64,000 nt of DNA from Methylorubrum salsuginis (GTDB lineage Bacteria > Pseudomonadota > Alphaproteobacteria > Rhizobiales > Beijerinckiaceae): assembly GCF_900114375.1 (NCBI RefSeq), contig NZ_FOSV01000001.1, forward strand, positions 364,600 to 428,599, given 5' to 3'. The notes below the pieces were generated by a model. The model was not told the origin of the DNA. It saw only the letters and a program-made list of their open reading frames with translations, and ran no database searches. A program made the translations under genes and the position numbers. Position 1 is the stretch's first letter. Each line of letters begins with the position of its first letter. This document shows positions 36,815 through 45,733 of this stretch, piece after piece.

Positions 36815-37690
36815 ATGAATCCGAGCCACCCCGAGCACGACGTCAGGGCCGACCTGATCTCCTATCTCGACTTTCACGTCGAGGCGGGGGTCGACGCGGC
36901 GCTCGATGAGCAGCCGCACGATCGGTTCGGCGAGGCCGAGGCCGCCCCGCAGCGCGAGCTGGCGCCCCCCCGCCGCGCCGCGCCTGACGACGCCTCGCCG
37001 TTCCGGCGCGAGCTGCCGAGCCGGGAGGCCCCGCCGAAGGAGCCCCCGCGCACCTACGGCAATGCCGCCTCCGCCAAGCCGGGCGAGGCCGCCGACGATG
37101 CTCGCGCGCGGGCGGCGCAGATGCAGAGCCTGGAAGAGCTGGAGGCATTGCTCAGGGGCTTCGAGGGCTGCGGCCTGCGCTTCACCGCAAAGAATCTCGT
37201 CTTCGCCGACGGCAATCCGCAGGCGCGGGTGATGTTCGTGGGCGAGGCCCCGGGCGCCGACGAGGACCGGATCGGCAAGCCGTTCATGGGCCGCTCGGGC
37301 CAGCTCCTCGACCGGATGATGGCGGCGATCGGCCTCGACCGGACGGGGGCCTACATCACCAACGTCGTCCCCTGGCGCCCGCCGGGCAATCGCAACCCGA
37401 CCCCGCAGGAGATTGCGATCTGCCGGCCCTTCATCGAGCGGCAGATCGAGCTGGCCAATCCCGAACTCCTCGTCTGCCTCGGCGCCCCGGCGACGCAGAC
37501 GCTCACCGGCACCAAGGACGGCATCCTCAAGGCACGCGGGCGCTTCTACCCCTACCGCCTGAGCGACGGGCGCGAGATCAAGGCGCTTGCGACCCTCCAT
37601 CCGGCCTACCTGCTGCGCCAGCCGGTGCAGAAGCGTCTCGCATGGCGCGACTTCCGCATGCTCAAGGCGGCCCTCGACGGGGGACGCTGA
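36815..37690 (+). CDS. Uracil-DNA glycosylase, family 4-type
   Basis: 291 residues. The first 110 are charged, Pro-rich and probably disordered. The catalytic domain has VMFVGEAPGADEDRIGKPFM (motif 1, Glu/Asp active site), TNVVPWRPPGNRNPTPQEI and the motif 3 TLHPAYLLRQP. Removes uracil from DNA as the first step of base excision repair. Family 4 enzymes carry a 4Fe-4S cluster; Cys are seen at EGCGLR, AICRP and LVCLGAP, one fewer than the usual four, as I recall is common in Rhizobiales proteins. The start MNPSHP at 36815 is one of three close ATGs. Confidence 0.88.
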   Translation: MNPSHPEHDVRADLISYLDFHVEAGVDAALDEQPHDRFGEAEAAPQRELAPPRRAAPDDASPFRRELPSREAPPKEPPRTYGNAASAKPGEAADDARARAAQMQSLEELEALLRGFEGCGLRFTAKNLVFADGNPQARVMFVGEAPGADEDRIGKPFMGRSGQLLDRMMAAIGLDRTGAYITNVVPWRPPGNRNPTPQEIAICRPFIERQIELANPELLVCLGAPATQTLTGTKDGILKARGRFYPYRLSDGREIKALATLHPAYLLRQPVQKRLAWRDFRMLKAALDGGR

Positions 37691-37735
37691 GCATCGGCCC
37701 GAAAGGTGGGAACCGGCTTTCGGGAAAGCCGATGC
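37690..37735 (+). repeat. REP-like palindromic element, family A
   Basis: AGCATCGGCCCGAAAGGTGG to GCCGATGC, its first base being the last base of the uracil-DNA glycosylase stop. Forms a tandem pair with the copy at 37751-37796. Confidence 0.85.
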
Positions 37736-37750
37736 GGTTCAGGGATCTGG

Positions 37751-37796
37751 AGCATCGGCCCGAAAGGCGGTGCCCGGCTTTCGGGAAAGCCGATGC
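37751..37796 (+). repeat. REP-like palindromic element, family A
   Basis: AGCATCGGCCCGAAAGGCGG to GCCGATGC, same orientation as and 15 bp after the previous copy. Differs from it in about four internal bases. Confidence 0.85.
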
Positions 37797-37809
37797 GGCC
37801 GGGAAACGA

Positions 37810-37833
37810 GAGGATCGTTCTGGAACGATCCTC
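37810..37833. terminator. Perfect 11-bp inverted repeat
   Basis: GAGGATCGTTC-TG-GAACGATCCTC. No T-run. It follows the two REP-like elements and precedes the metallopeptidase gene by about 95 bp, so it could equally be a protein-binding site. Confidence 0.45.
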
Positions 37834-37928
37834 GAGCCTCGCGTAAGGGCGTTGAAGCGGAACCGTACCGTCCGCGGATTCATTCTACAGAACGCCGCGC
37901 CCGCGGGCGAAGAGGGTAAGGGAGCGCC

Positions 37929-38837
37929 ATGCGCTGGGATGACTTTCGCGCCTCCGACAACGTCGAGGACCGGCGCGGCGAGGGCGGCGGAGGCGGCGGC
38001 TTCGGCTTTCCCGGCGGCAGCGCGGGCGGCCTCGGCATCGGCACCATCGTCATCGTGCTGCTGATCTCCTGGGTCACCGGCATCAACCCGGCGATCCTGA
38101 TGGGCGGCGCCGAGCGCATGACGAATGGCGGGCCACGCGAGGAGCGCGTCGATCCCGAGACGCAGGCCAAGCGCCGTCAGGCGCCGACCGACCAGACCGG
38201 CCAGTTCGCGGCCAAGATCCTCGGCAACACCGAGGATGTCTGGAAGGAGATTTTGCCGAACCAGACCGGGCGGCAATACACGCCCACCACGATGGTGCTC
38301 TACCAGGGCGGCACCCGCTCCGGCTGCGGTCAGGCGCAGGCCGCGATGGGCCCGTTCTACTGCCCGCTCGACAAGAAGGTCTATCTCGACACGAGCTTCT
38401 TCAAGGAGATGCAGCAGAAGTTCGGCGTGAAGGGCGATTTCGCCTACGCCTACGTCATCGCCCACGAGGTCGGCCACCACGTGCAGGACGTGCTCGGCAT
38501 CCTCGGCAAGGTCGACAGCCGCAAGCAATCCGCGGGCAGCGAGCGCGAGGCCAACCAGCTCTCCGTGCGCGTCGAGCTGATGGCCGATTGCCTCGCGGGC
38601 GTCTGGGCCAAGAACTCCAACGACCGCTGGAATTCCCTCGACCAGAGCGACATCCAGGAGGCCCTGAACGCCGCCAGCGCCATCGGCGACGACAAGCTGC
38701 AGGAAAAGGCCCAGGGCTACGCCGTGCCGGACTCGTTCACCCACGGCTCCTCCGAGCAGCGGATGCGCTGGTTCCTCACCGGCTACAAGAGCGGGCAGAC
38801 GAAGTCCTGCGACACGTTCCGGGCGGCGCGGAACTGA
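37929..38837 (+). CDS. Neutral zinc metallopeptidase (YpfJ family)
   Basis: 302 residues. N-terminus RWDDFRASDNVEDRRGE and Gly-rich linker, one TM helix (GLGIGTIVIVLLISWVTG), then the catalytic part with TMVLYQGGTRSGCGQAQAAM, PFYCPLDKKVYLDTSFF and the zinc motif YVIAHEVGHHVQDVLG near residue 178. ELMADCLAGVWA supplies the third ligand region. This is the whole signature of the YpfJ/putative neutral zinc metallopeptidase group. Membrane-anchored with its active site most likely outside the cytoplasm. The physiological target is unknown. Confidence 0.94.
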   Translation: MRWDDFRASDNVEDRRGEGGGGGGFGFPGGSAGGLGIGTIVIVLLISWVTGINPAILMGGAERMTNGGPREERVDPETQAKRRQAPTDQTGQFAAKILGNTEDVWKEILPNQTGRQYTPTTMVLYQGGTRSGCGQAQAAMGPFYCPLDKKVYLDTSFFKEMQQKFGVKGDFAYAYVIAHEVGHHVQDVLGILGKVDSRKQSAGSEREANQLSVRVELMADCLAGVWAKNSNDRWNSLDQSDIQEALNAASAIGDDKLQEKAQGYAVPDSFTHGSSEQRMRWFLTGYKSGQTKSCDTFRAARN

Positions 38838-38899
38838 GAGCCCGTTCGCTTCGGCCCTTCGACCGAGCCGGCCCGATACCGCGATCGATCCACCCCACA

Positions 38900-39015
38900 C
38901 CCTCATCCTGAGGTGCTTCGCCGAAGGCGGCGCCTCGAAGGAGGGCTCCAGCGTATCGCGCGATCCCTGGAGCCCTCCTTCGAGGCCCGCTTGCGCGGGC
39001 ACCTCAGGATGAGGG
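38900..39015. repeat. 116-bp composite inverted repeat
   Basis: Outer arms CCCTCATCCTGAGGTGC and GCACCTCAGGATGAGGG are exact complements. Inner arms GCCTCGAAGGAGGGCTCCAG and CTGGAGCCCTCCTTCGAGGC are also exact, with the loop CGTATCGCGCGATCC. The middle arms are imperfect. Such CCCTCATCCTGAGG palindromes recur in Methylobacterium and Bradyrhizobium genomes as I remember. Confidence 0.8.
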
Positions 39016-39043
39016 GGCGGGGTCGGACGAACCGGCTAGGCTC

Positions 39044-39493
39044 TCACATGATCCCGATATCCCTGCAGACCGGGGGCTCCTTCTTCGCTTCGTCCGGTCG
39101 CGGCGTCTCGGCTTGAGACGGCGCCGAGAGAGGCACTTTGGGCGGCGGATCGAAGCGCAACGGCAGGGTCGCGGAGATCGGCACCCTGATGTCCGGCGGG
39201 GGCGGCGGGGCGGGCGTCGAACTCTCCACGGCGGCGAGCGCGGCGCGGTCGAACACCATCACGCCCGAACTCTGCTCGATGTTGACGTCGCTGAGGGCGC
39301 CGTTCGCGCCGACCTTGAACACGACCCGCGCCGTCCTCGGCGAATCCGGCCGGCCCGGCCCCCTCGGATAGATCAGATGACAGCGGATGTGCTCGGCGAG
39401 GCTGCGCCGCCATTCGTCGAACGTCTCGGCCGAGGCCGGCCCGTTCGACGCCAGCATGAGAATCGCGAGTGGCACGGAGAGAGCCTTGATCAT
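39044..39493 (-). CDS. Exported TonB C-terminal domain-like protein
   Basis: 149 residues with a signal peptide (IKALSVPLAILMLASNGPASA). The core EHIRCHLIYPRGPG, TARVVFKVGANGALSDVNIE, then SSGVMVFDRAALAAV and TPAPPPPPDI follows the TonB C-terminal pattern (Y-P, FxV, SSG, D-x-AAL, PxPPP). A short Pro-rich tail with one Cys follows. There is no N-terminal membrane anchor like that of TonB, so this is a stand-alone periplasmic TonB/TolA-like domain. No exbB/exbD is nearby. Its ligand is unknown. Confidence 0.78.
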   Translation of the reverse strand: MIKALSVPLAILMLASNGPASAETFDEWRRSLAEHIRCHLIYPRGPGRPDSPRTARVVFKVGANGALSDVNIEQSSGVMVFDRAALAAVESSTPAPPPPPDIRVPISATLPLRFDPPPKVPLSAPSQAETPRPDEAKKEPPVCRDIGIM

Positions 39494-39705
39494 GGTGCCG
39501 ATCGCCGATGGAAAGCCACGATCCTAGAGCCGTGCCCGACCCCGTTGGGTCGGATAACGCCTCTAGAACCTTACTTGTTATATTGTAATATGAAATTCCA
39601 ATTCCGAAACCGTCCGACAAGAGGCCAAAACCAAGGGATAATCTGATATTTTCTATGAATAATTCCTCGAAGACGCTGAGCTTGTTTTCACGGAGTAAAT
39701 TTTTG

Positions 39706-40203
39706 CTACAGAGCGATACCTCTTTTTCGTGCGATAACCATGCAACGGCCTCCCATAATGAATAAAAATGCCAAAGGGGGTCCAGCAAGAACTCCAAAGA
39801 TTGGCCGCGGATTGCCACTATAAAAAAAATCTTCAATTATACCAGGATACCTTACGAACATAATAAAAATCCATATCAACTGTCCTATCAGCATGCCGGG
39901 GAAGATAAAAAACCAAATTAAATATTTATTGTATTCTCTTGATCTCAGCACAAAGTATCTATACACATAGGGAAAATTACTCCTGAGATAAATTAAGGGC
40001 CAATAAATAAGTGGTATCAAGATTGTAGGCAGAGCAATCTCAGCTATAAATACAAAATTTATATCCGGTCGCCGATGCTGTGCATATCTTGCTATGTAAA
40101 GGAGCAGAAATGCACCACCCATGACGGTAAAAATGCGCCCGAACGCACTATCGAGATGCCCTCTTGCCCTCTTGGATGATCGAACCTTGGAATCGTTTGA
40201 CAT
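39706..40203 (-). CDS. Hypothetical membrane protein, AT-rich
   Basis: 165 residues from the ATG at 40201-40203 (an upstream ATG at 40260 would add 19). Basic start (MSNDSKVRSSKRARGHLD), then four helices: about 27-42, 55-75, 98-120 and 140-158. Codon use is visibly AT-rich (AAA, ATT, TTT) unlike its neighbours, and the flanks from 39540 to about 40200 share that. This suggests acquisition by transfer. The short periplasmic loop has YPGIIEDFFYSGNPRPIFG. Not recognised. Confidence 0.65.
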   Translation of the reverse strand: MSNDSKVRSSKRARGHLDSAFGRIFTVMGGAFLLLYIARYAQHRRPDINFVFIAEIALPTILIPLIYWPLIYLRSNFPYVYRYFVLRSREYNKYLIWFFIFPGMLIGQLIWIFIMFVRYPGIIEDFFYSGNPRPIFGVLAGPPLAFLFIMGGRCMVIARKRGIAL

Positions 40204-40821
40204 CGCCGCTTTTCTTTCGACCTTGCTTACACGTGCACTGGGCCAAATATGAGCACTCATACCATCCGCTTCCGGCGCGAAAGCTAAGGTTTCCGCTTCG
40301 TTTTCTGTCGTTCTCGACAGAGCAACTGTTGCCAGTCACGCCTAGCCACAGAGGCGCGGACTGTGCGCATCGAAGCTGCCCGATCGGCAGCACATCGAGT
40401 ATTTCCATGATGCTATCATCGAACAGCGGCCATTCGACGATAAGCATGTTGTGCCGTTGCATGGCATCGGCGGCTGGTAGCCCGTCGAGGGCGGCCCTGT
40501 GTGACCGCGAGATCGTCGGCACGGCTTGGTGATAGACGAGAGTCATCACCTGGGACGAGGCTGGCCAAAGCCATAGCCGGAACCGAGACGATCCTACGCG
40601 CCGAACCGGCCATGCTGCAGTCTCCTCGACAACCCGTGGTCTTCCGATCGGGCGAAGGACAACAAGCATCTCTCCCCACGTGGGCGAAAGCTATCTAATC
40701 CCGGCGTGCAAGCAAGTTTTCGTGAAATGGGGCTTTACCGCCACGCTCCGGACTGGCTGAGCTGAAACCTCGGCCTCACGGGCCGACGAAGGCCGTCACC
40801 CGAGGCTCGCGAGCGAAGCTC
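40204..40821. other. 618-bp region without a recognisable gene
   Basis: Intermediate in base composition. Open frames exist on both strands (for example leftward through about 40148-40669), but none has a family-like sequence, ribosome site and codon bias together. It may hold the decayed remains of transferred DNA adjoining the AT-rich membrane-protein gene, plus the promoter of the gene at 40822. Confidence 0.45.
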
Positions 40822-41331
40822 ATGACGATCACGCGCGGTATCCTGGCGGCGGCCGGACTGGTGTTGAGCGCGGGCTGCGCGGCAGCCGCCCCGCCGACAT
40901 GGCAGGGCACACTCTACGTCAGCGCGGTCAACTCGGCTTGCACCAACGCCACGGTCGCCGCGGTCGGCGATTTCTGGACCATCGAGTACCGCCCCAAGAT
41001 CGCGACGACCGACCCGGCGGATGCGTTCCACATCCTCGGGCCCCGCTCGTCGATGCTGATGACCACGGCCAACAGCAACGGCAAATTCGGCGCGACCGGT
41101 CTCTACAACGGCACCTGGGTCGATGGCTTCGCCCGCAGCGTCACGGTCGGCCCGACTTCCGCGAACACGGCCGCGGTGGCGCTCACCTTGCCGGCAGGCG
41201 TCAGCACGGTTACGGCGACGACGCGCTTCGTCGTCATCAAGGCGACCATCGGCAACTGGTTCGAGCGCAACACCCAGAATGCCGGCTGCACCGTGACGTT
41301 CGACGCGGCGCTGATCCGGCGGGTCGATTGA
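40822..41331 (+). CDS. Hypothetical secreted protein
   Basis: 169 residues with a signal peptide (MTITRGILAAAGLVLSAGCA then AAA). The cleavage is probably after GCAAAA, or lipidation at the Cys. The mature part is Thr/Ser/Ala-rich and predicted mostly beta, with Cys at NSACTNATV and QNAGCTVTFD that could bridge. The end TVTFDAALIRRVD is beta-strand-like. It stands between the AT-rich patch and the convergent transferase gene (25 bp between stops). Not recognised. Confidence 0.68.
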   Translation: MTITRGILAAAGLVLSAGCAAAAPPTWQGTLYVSAVNSACTNATVAAVGDFWTIEYRPKIATTDPADAFHILGPRSSMLMTTANSNGKFGATGLYNGTWVDGFARSVTVGPTSANTAAVALTLPAGVSTVTATTRFVVIKATIGNWFERNTQNAGCTVTFDAALIRRVD

Positions 41332-41356
41332 TCGGGAGCGGCGCGGCCCCGCCGCC

Positions 41357-42103
41357 CTACTCCACCCGCACCCAGCCCTGCGGCATCAGCCGCTCCTGCG
41401 GCCGGAACTTGGCCTTGTAGTCCATCTTGCGGGAGCCATCGACCCAGTAGCCGAGATAGAGATACGGCAGGCCGAGCGCCCGGGCGCGGTGGATGTGGTC
41501 GAGGATCATGTACGTCCCCAAGCTGCGGTCGGCCGCTTGCGGATCGTAGAACGAGTAGACCATCGACAGGCCGTCGGCGAGCACGTCGGTGAGGCAGACG
41601 GCGAGCGGCGCGCCGACCCCGCGGCCGTGGATCGCGGAGTCGGGCCCGCGCTCGCGATAGACCACGAGATGGGTGTCGACGTGGCTGTCCTCGATCATCA
41701 TGGCGTAGTCGAGCACGGTCATGTCGACCATGCCGCCGTCGCCGTGGCGGGCGTCGAGGTAGCGGCGGAACAGGGCGTACTGCTCCGAGGCCGGGCGATT
41801 GGGCTCGGGCGTGCCGATCAGCCCGGCATTGCGCTGCATCACCCGGCGCTGGCTGCCGGTGATGGAAAAATCCTCCACCACCACCCGCACCGAGACGCAG
41901 GCGCGGCAGGTCTCGCAGGCCGGGCGGTAGGCGATGGTCTGCGAGCGGCGGAAGCCGCCCTGGGTCAGGATCTCGTTGAGATCGCGGGCGCGGCGCCCGA
42001 CGAGGTGAGTGAACACCTTCCGCTCCTCCTGGCCCGGGAGGTAGGGGCAGGGGGAGGGAGCCGTGAGGTAGAACTGGGGGGTGTCGCGCGGGTGGCTGGT
42101 CAC
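41357..42103 (-). CDS. bpt: Aspartate/glutamate leucyltransferase or arginyltransferase (Bpt/Ate1 family)
   Basis: 248 residues from a GTG at 42101-42103. [20 protein letters not shown], then [20 protein letters not shown] with the conserved Cys cluster, SQRRVMQRN, and at the end [20 protein letters not shown] with [12 protein letters not shown] are the full Bpt signature. It adds Leu (or Arg) from aminoacyl-tRNA to N-terminal Asp/Glu, marking proteins for ClpS-ClpAP in the N-degron pathway. An ATG at 42214 would add 37 residues with no family match, so the GTG is preferred. No clear ribosome site decides it. Confidence 0.92.
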   Translation of the reverse strand: MTSHPRDTPQFYLTAPSPCPYLPGQEERKVFTHLVGRRARDLNEILTQGGFRRSQTIAYRPACETCRACVSVRVVVEDFSITGSQRRVMQRNAGLIGTPEPNRPASEQYALFRRYLDARHGDGGMVDMTVLDYAMMIEDSHVDTHLVVYRERGPDSAIHGRGVGAPLAVCLTDVLADGLSMVYSFYDPQAADRSLGTYMILDHIHRARALGLPYLYLGYWVDGSRKMDYKAKFRPQERLMPQGWVRVE

Positions 42104-42298
42104 GCTGGAAAGGCTCGCCCTCGGGGCCGGCGGCACGGGCGCCCGCACAGCCGGAATCCAATGTAGCGGGATCGCGGCGGCGCTCAACCGGGATCGTGTC
42201 GTAGGAGCGGGCAATCGCGCGATTCGAGCGGTTGCGCCGCAGGGGCGGCCGCGGAAGGTCCGGACGCGGGCCGGCGGGCCCCCGGTTCGGCCGGACCC

Positions 42299-42583
42299 TC
42301 AGCGCTTGCGCGTCCCGGTCGGGGTTTCGCCCCGCATCAGGGCGTTGAGGCGCTCGGTGTCGAAGCCGGTCATCGCCCGCGCCTTGGGCGGCTCGACCGC
42401 CGGCCCCTGGGTGACGGTGCCGGTGGTGGTGGGCTCCGGCAGGGCGGGGACGGCCCGCGCCATCACCGGCGGCGCCGTGGCGGCGATGGCCGGATGGGCG
42501 AGGCGGTCGGCGGCGACGAAGACGACGCTCAGGCTGCCGAGGCCGGTGATCGTCCCGAAGGCGATGACGCGCGACAGACTCAC
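42299..42583 (-). CDS. Small exported or membrane-anchored hypothetical protein
   Basis: 94 residues from a GTG at 42583 (VSLSRVIAFGTITGLGSLSV, hydrophobic helix), then a Pro/Ala/Thr-rich linker (PALPEPTTTGTVTQGPAVEP) and a basic C-terminus (LMRGETPTGTRKR). The upstream ATG at 42628 would add 15 residues before the helix. A single N-terminal helix with a disordered tail suggests a bitopic or secreted protein. Not recognised. Confidence 0.58.
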   Translation of the reverse strand: MSLSRVIAFGTITGLGSLSVVFVAADRLAHPAIAATAPPVMARAVPALPEPTTTGTVTQGPAVEPPKARAMTGFDTERLNALMRGETPTGTRKR

Positions 42584-42707
42584 TGGAGATACTTCCCGAA
42601 GACGCAACACGGGCAACGGAAACACCATAGGGTCGCCCCCGTTAACGAACCGAAGCATCGGCCCGGCCCGGTGCCGACCCCTTTCAGGACATTTCGGAAA
42701 TTCCGCC

Positions 42708-42881
42708 ATGAACGAGCAGGCCACCGCGAGCGACAGCCCCTTCATCCAGGGGCGCAATGCCCGGCTCTACGGCAAGGGCGCGGAATCCTGCCCCTACCCC
42801 GAGGGCTCGCAGGATCGGCAGGCGTGGCTCCAGGCCTACGAGGAGGCCGCCGCCGACGATCCCGAGGGCGAGAAGGGCTGA
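42708..42881 (+). CDS. RMF/CrpP-like small protein
   Basis: 57 residues: NEQATASDSPFIQGRNARLY, then GKGAESCPYPEGSQDRQAWL and QAYEEAAADDPEGEKG. The pattern G-x-x-A-x-x-x-G-x-x-x-x-C-P-Y followed by R-x-x-W-x-x-G/A-(Y) is the core of ribosome modulation factor and the related CrpP group. RMF dimerises ribosomes in stationary phase. The acidic C-terminus differs from E. coli RMF, which is strongly basic, so a non-ribosomal role is possible. It ends 76 bp before the cystathionine lyase gene. Confidence 0.7.
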   Translation: MNEQATASDSPFIQGRNARLYGKGAESCPYPEGSQDRQAWLQAYEEAAADDPEGEKG

Positions 42882-42957
42882 AGCGCCCGGCTTGACGCTC
42901 CCCGCCTCGGGAGGCTGAAAGGGCGGCGACGCCGCTCTCTCGCCCGCCCCGAGGCCC

Positions 42958-44145
42958 ATGACCAAGTCCCCTCCCCGCGACCGTGCCCGCTTCGGGGCCG
43001 ATACCCGCCTCGTGCTCGCCGGGCGCGATCCGTCCGAGCAGCATGGCTTCGTCAACACGCCGATCTATCGCGGCTCGACGGTCCTCTATCCGACCTACGA
43101 CGACATCAAGCACCGCCGCGGCCGCTACAATTACGGTACGTCGGGCACGCCGACGATGGACGCGCTCTGCAAGGCGTGGAGCGAGGTCGCGGGCGCGGCC
43201 GGCACGGTGCTGGCGCCGTCCGGCCTCTCGGCCCTGACGCTGGCGCTGATGACCTGCGTCAGCGCGGGCGACCACCTGCTGGTGACCGATTCCGCCTACC
43301 GCCCGACCCGCATCTTCTGCGATGGGGTGCTCAAGCGGTACGGGGTGGAGGTGGAGTATTACGACCCGCTGGTCGGCGCCGGGATCGCGGCGCTGATGCG
43401 CGACAACACGAAGGCCGTGCTGGTCGAGGCGCCGGGCTCGCAGACCTTCGAGATGCAGGACGTGCCGGCCATCGCGGACGCCATGCATGCCCGCGGCGGC
43501 ACGGTGGTGATGGACAACACCTGGGCGACGCCGCTGCTGTTCCCGCCGCACGCGCGCGGCGTCGATCTCGCGGTGGAGGCCGGCACCAAGTACCTGAGCG
43601 GCGGCTCCGACCTGCTGCTCGGCCTCGTCTCGGCCAACGCCAAGCATTATCCGGCGCTCAAGCGCACCTACGAGCATTTCGCCAACTGCCCCGGCCCCGA
43701 GGACATTTTTTTGGGACTCAGGGGTTTGCGCACCATGGGCCTGCGGCTGCGCGAGCACGGCGTCCGCGGGCTCGACATGGCGGCGTGGTTCCAGGGGAGG
43801 CCCGAGGTGCTGCGTGTGCTGCATCCGGGCCTGCCCGACGATCCCGGCCACGCCCTCTGGAAGCGCGACTTTTCCGGCGCTTCGGGCCTGTTCGGCGTGA
43901 TCCTGAAGCCCGTCTCGGAAGAGGCTCTCGCCGCCTTCCTCGACGGGCTGGAGCTGTTCGGGATGGGCTTTTCCTGGGGCGGCTTCGAAAGCCTCGTGAT
44001 CCCGTTCGACCCGACCGTCTACCGCACGGCGACGCGCTGGCAGCCGGGCGGGCCGTGCCTGCGCTTCCATATCGGCCTGGAGGACATGGCGGATCTCAAG
44101 GCGGATCTGGAGGCCGGTTTCGCGCGGATGCGGGCGGCCGGCTGA
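42958..44145 (+). CDS. metC: Cystathionine beta-lyase
   Basis: 395-residue PLP enzyme of the Cys/Met metabolism family. IYRGSTVLYPTYDDIKHRRG, RYNYGTSGTPTMDAL, VMDNTWATPLLFPP (Asp that pairs with the PLP pyridine N) and the Schiff-base lysine region VEAGTKYLSGGSDLLLGLVS identify it. Cleaves cystathionine to homocysteine, pyruvate and ammonia in methionine synthesis. The C-terminal SWGGFESLVIP is typical of the metC branch rather than metB. Upstream is an RMF-like gene, downstream a sensor gene, so the gene is probably transcribed alone. Confidence 0.93.
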   Translation: MTKSPPRDRARFGADTRLVLAGRDPSEQHGFVNTPIYRGSTVLYPTYDDIKHRRGRYNYGTSGTPTMDALCKAWSEVAGAAGTVLAPSGLSALTLALMTCVSAGDHLLVTDSAYRPTRIFCDGVLKRYGVEVEYYDPLVGAGIAALMRDNTKAVLVEAPGSQTFEMQDVPAIADAMHARGGTVVMDNTWATPLLFPPHARGVDLAVEAGTKYLSGGSDLLLGLVSANAKHYPALKRTYEHFANCPGPEDIFLGLRGLRTMGLRLREHGVRGLDMAAWFQGRPEVLRVLHPGLPDDPGHALWKRDFSGASGLFGVILKPVSEEALAAFLDGLELFGMGFSWGGFESLVIPFDPTVYRTATRWQPGGPCLRFHIGLEDMADLKADLEAGFARMRAAG

Positions 44146-44364
44146 GAGTGCCTCGCAAACGCCCGGTCACTCCCGGGTTTCCGTCGACCGCGACGGTGCA
44201 GCGGGAGTTTTGCGAGAGACAGAGACATTGTGGCGAGCCCCGCTTCGGCGACGCCGCCGAGGTCCGCCCGCGCGCCGGCGGGGATGTCAATTGTTAATCG
44301 GCAACCGTTATTTATCATCGACGGGCGCACTCGGAACACGATGCCGTTCCGGGGACGCCGTGAC

Positions 44365-45733
44365 ATGCCCGATACAGGTTCCCCCATCGCCGGACCGGCT
44401 ATGGAGAGGGAGCTTCGGCGCCCCTGGCACCGGGTCTCCTTCCTCGACCGGGAGGTCGAGGCGACCTTCCGCAGCACCATGCTGCCGGCCCGGAAACAGC
44501 ATGTCGCCCTCGAGATCGTGCTGCTGAGCCTGATCGCCCTCGCTGTCCTGCCCATCGACGCTCAGGAGCACCGCTACGGACAGGCGACGGTGATGCTACG
44601 CCTCGGCGTGACCCTCCCGTTCAAGGTCCTGGCCCTCGTGCTGGCCCGCACGGCCCGGACCGATCTTCGCCTCGACATCGCCTCCGCGCTGTCGTTCTGC
44701 ACCGGCTTTTGCGTTGCGGTGGCGCTCGGCCTCTCCGCCCAGCCGGAAATCCAGCAGCGCTACTTCTCGGTGCTCGGCGCCATGGTCCTGATCTTCGGCG
44801 CCTTGACGGGGCAGAGGACGCGCAGCGCCGGCTTGACGGTCGGGTTCGTCGTCGTCCTGCTCGTGCTGGCCACATACAGCTTGAGTCCGAAGACGGGGTA
44901 CGGCCTGTTCCGCTATGCGGGGTTCATCGCGGCCTTCAGCCTCGTGGCGCTCGCCATTCACGTCCACCTGGTCGAGCGCGCGGCCCGCTCGTTCTTCCTT
45001 CGGGTCCAGTTCCTGGCCGCCAAGAACGCGGAACTCGATCACCGCATCCGCGAGCTGGACCGTGTCACCAAGACCGATGCCCTGACCGGCCTCGGCAACC
45101 GGCGGCTGATGGAGGACGTTCTCGCCGCGGCCCTGGAGCGGGGGGCGGCACCGGGGCCGCTGGGTCGGGCTGGCGATTCTCGACGTGGACCATTTCAAGC
45201 GCTTCAACGACACCGCGGGCCATGTGGCGGGCGATGCCTGCCTGAAGGGCATCGCCGCCTGTCTGGCCGGGACGTTTCCCGAGAAAGGCGTGACGGTGGC
45301 GCGGCTCGGCGGCGAGGAATTCGCCCTCCTCGCGCCCGATGCCCCGCCGGAGACTATGCTGGCCATCGGCGAGCGGGCGCGGGCGGCGGTCGAGGCGATG
45401 GCCTGGGCCCATCCGGGCCGGTCCGACGGGGCATCCGTCGTCACGATCAGCGTCGGCGTCGCCAGCGTCGTCCCGGGCCCGGGGCTCCAGGCCGCGGACC
45501 TCCTGCGGGTGGCGGACGCGGCCCTGTACGAGAGCAAGAATAGCGGCCGGAACGCCGTGACCGGGCGTCCGGCCCTGCCGCTGCCGGACCGGATCAGGCC
45601 TCCGCTTCGAGCCGTATCCGACCTGATCGCATCGGGCCAGGAGCTGCCTTTCGGCATGATCCCCGATTTTCATCGCGGGTACAGGAATAGCAGCATAGTT
45701 CTGCAAAACATCGCAACCGGAGCTCAACCATGA
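44365..45733 (+). pseudogene. GGDEF diguanylate cyclase, frameshifted
   Basis: Encodes six helices (about residues 48-210) and, after TKTDALTGLGNRR, a GGDEF domain that is split between two frames. The first frame runs from 44365 (ATG; 44341 is an alternative) and is correct to about 45140; the second carries WVGLAILDVDHFKRFNDTAG and ARLGGEEFALLAPD to the stop at 45733. A run of six G at 45140-45145 explains it: removing one G restores one reading frame with LERGRHRGRWVGLAILDVDH. GGEEF is the active form of the catalytic loop. Either a real frameshift or a homopolymer sequencing error. Confidence 0.85.

Noticed and set aside
40148..40669. A leftward 173-residue frame in the gene-poor stretch
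   Set aside because: No family-like sequence, no ribosome site and mixed codon use. It overlaps the start of the AT-rich membrane protein gene.
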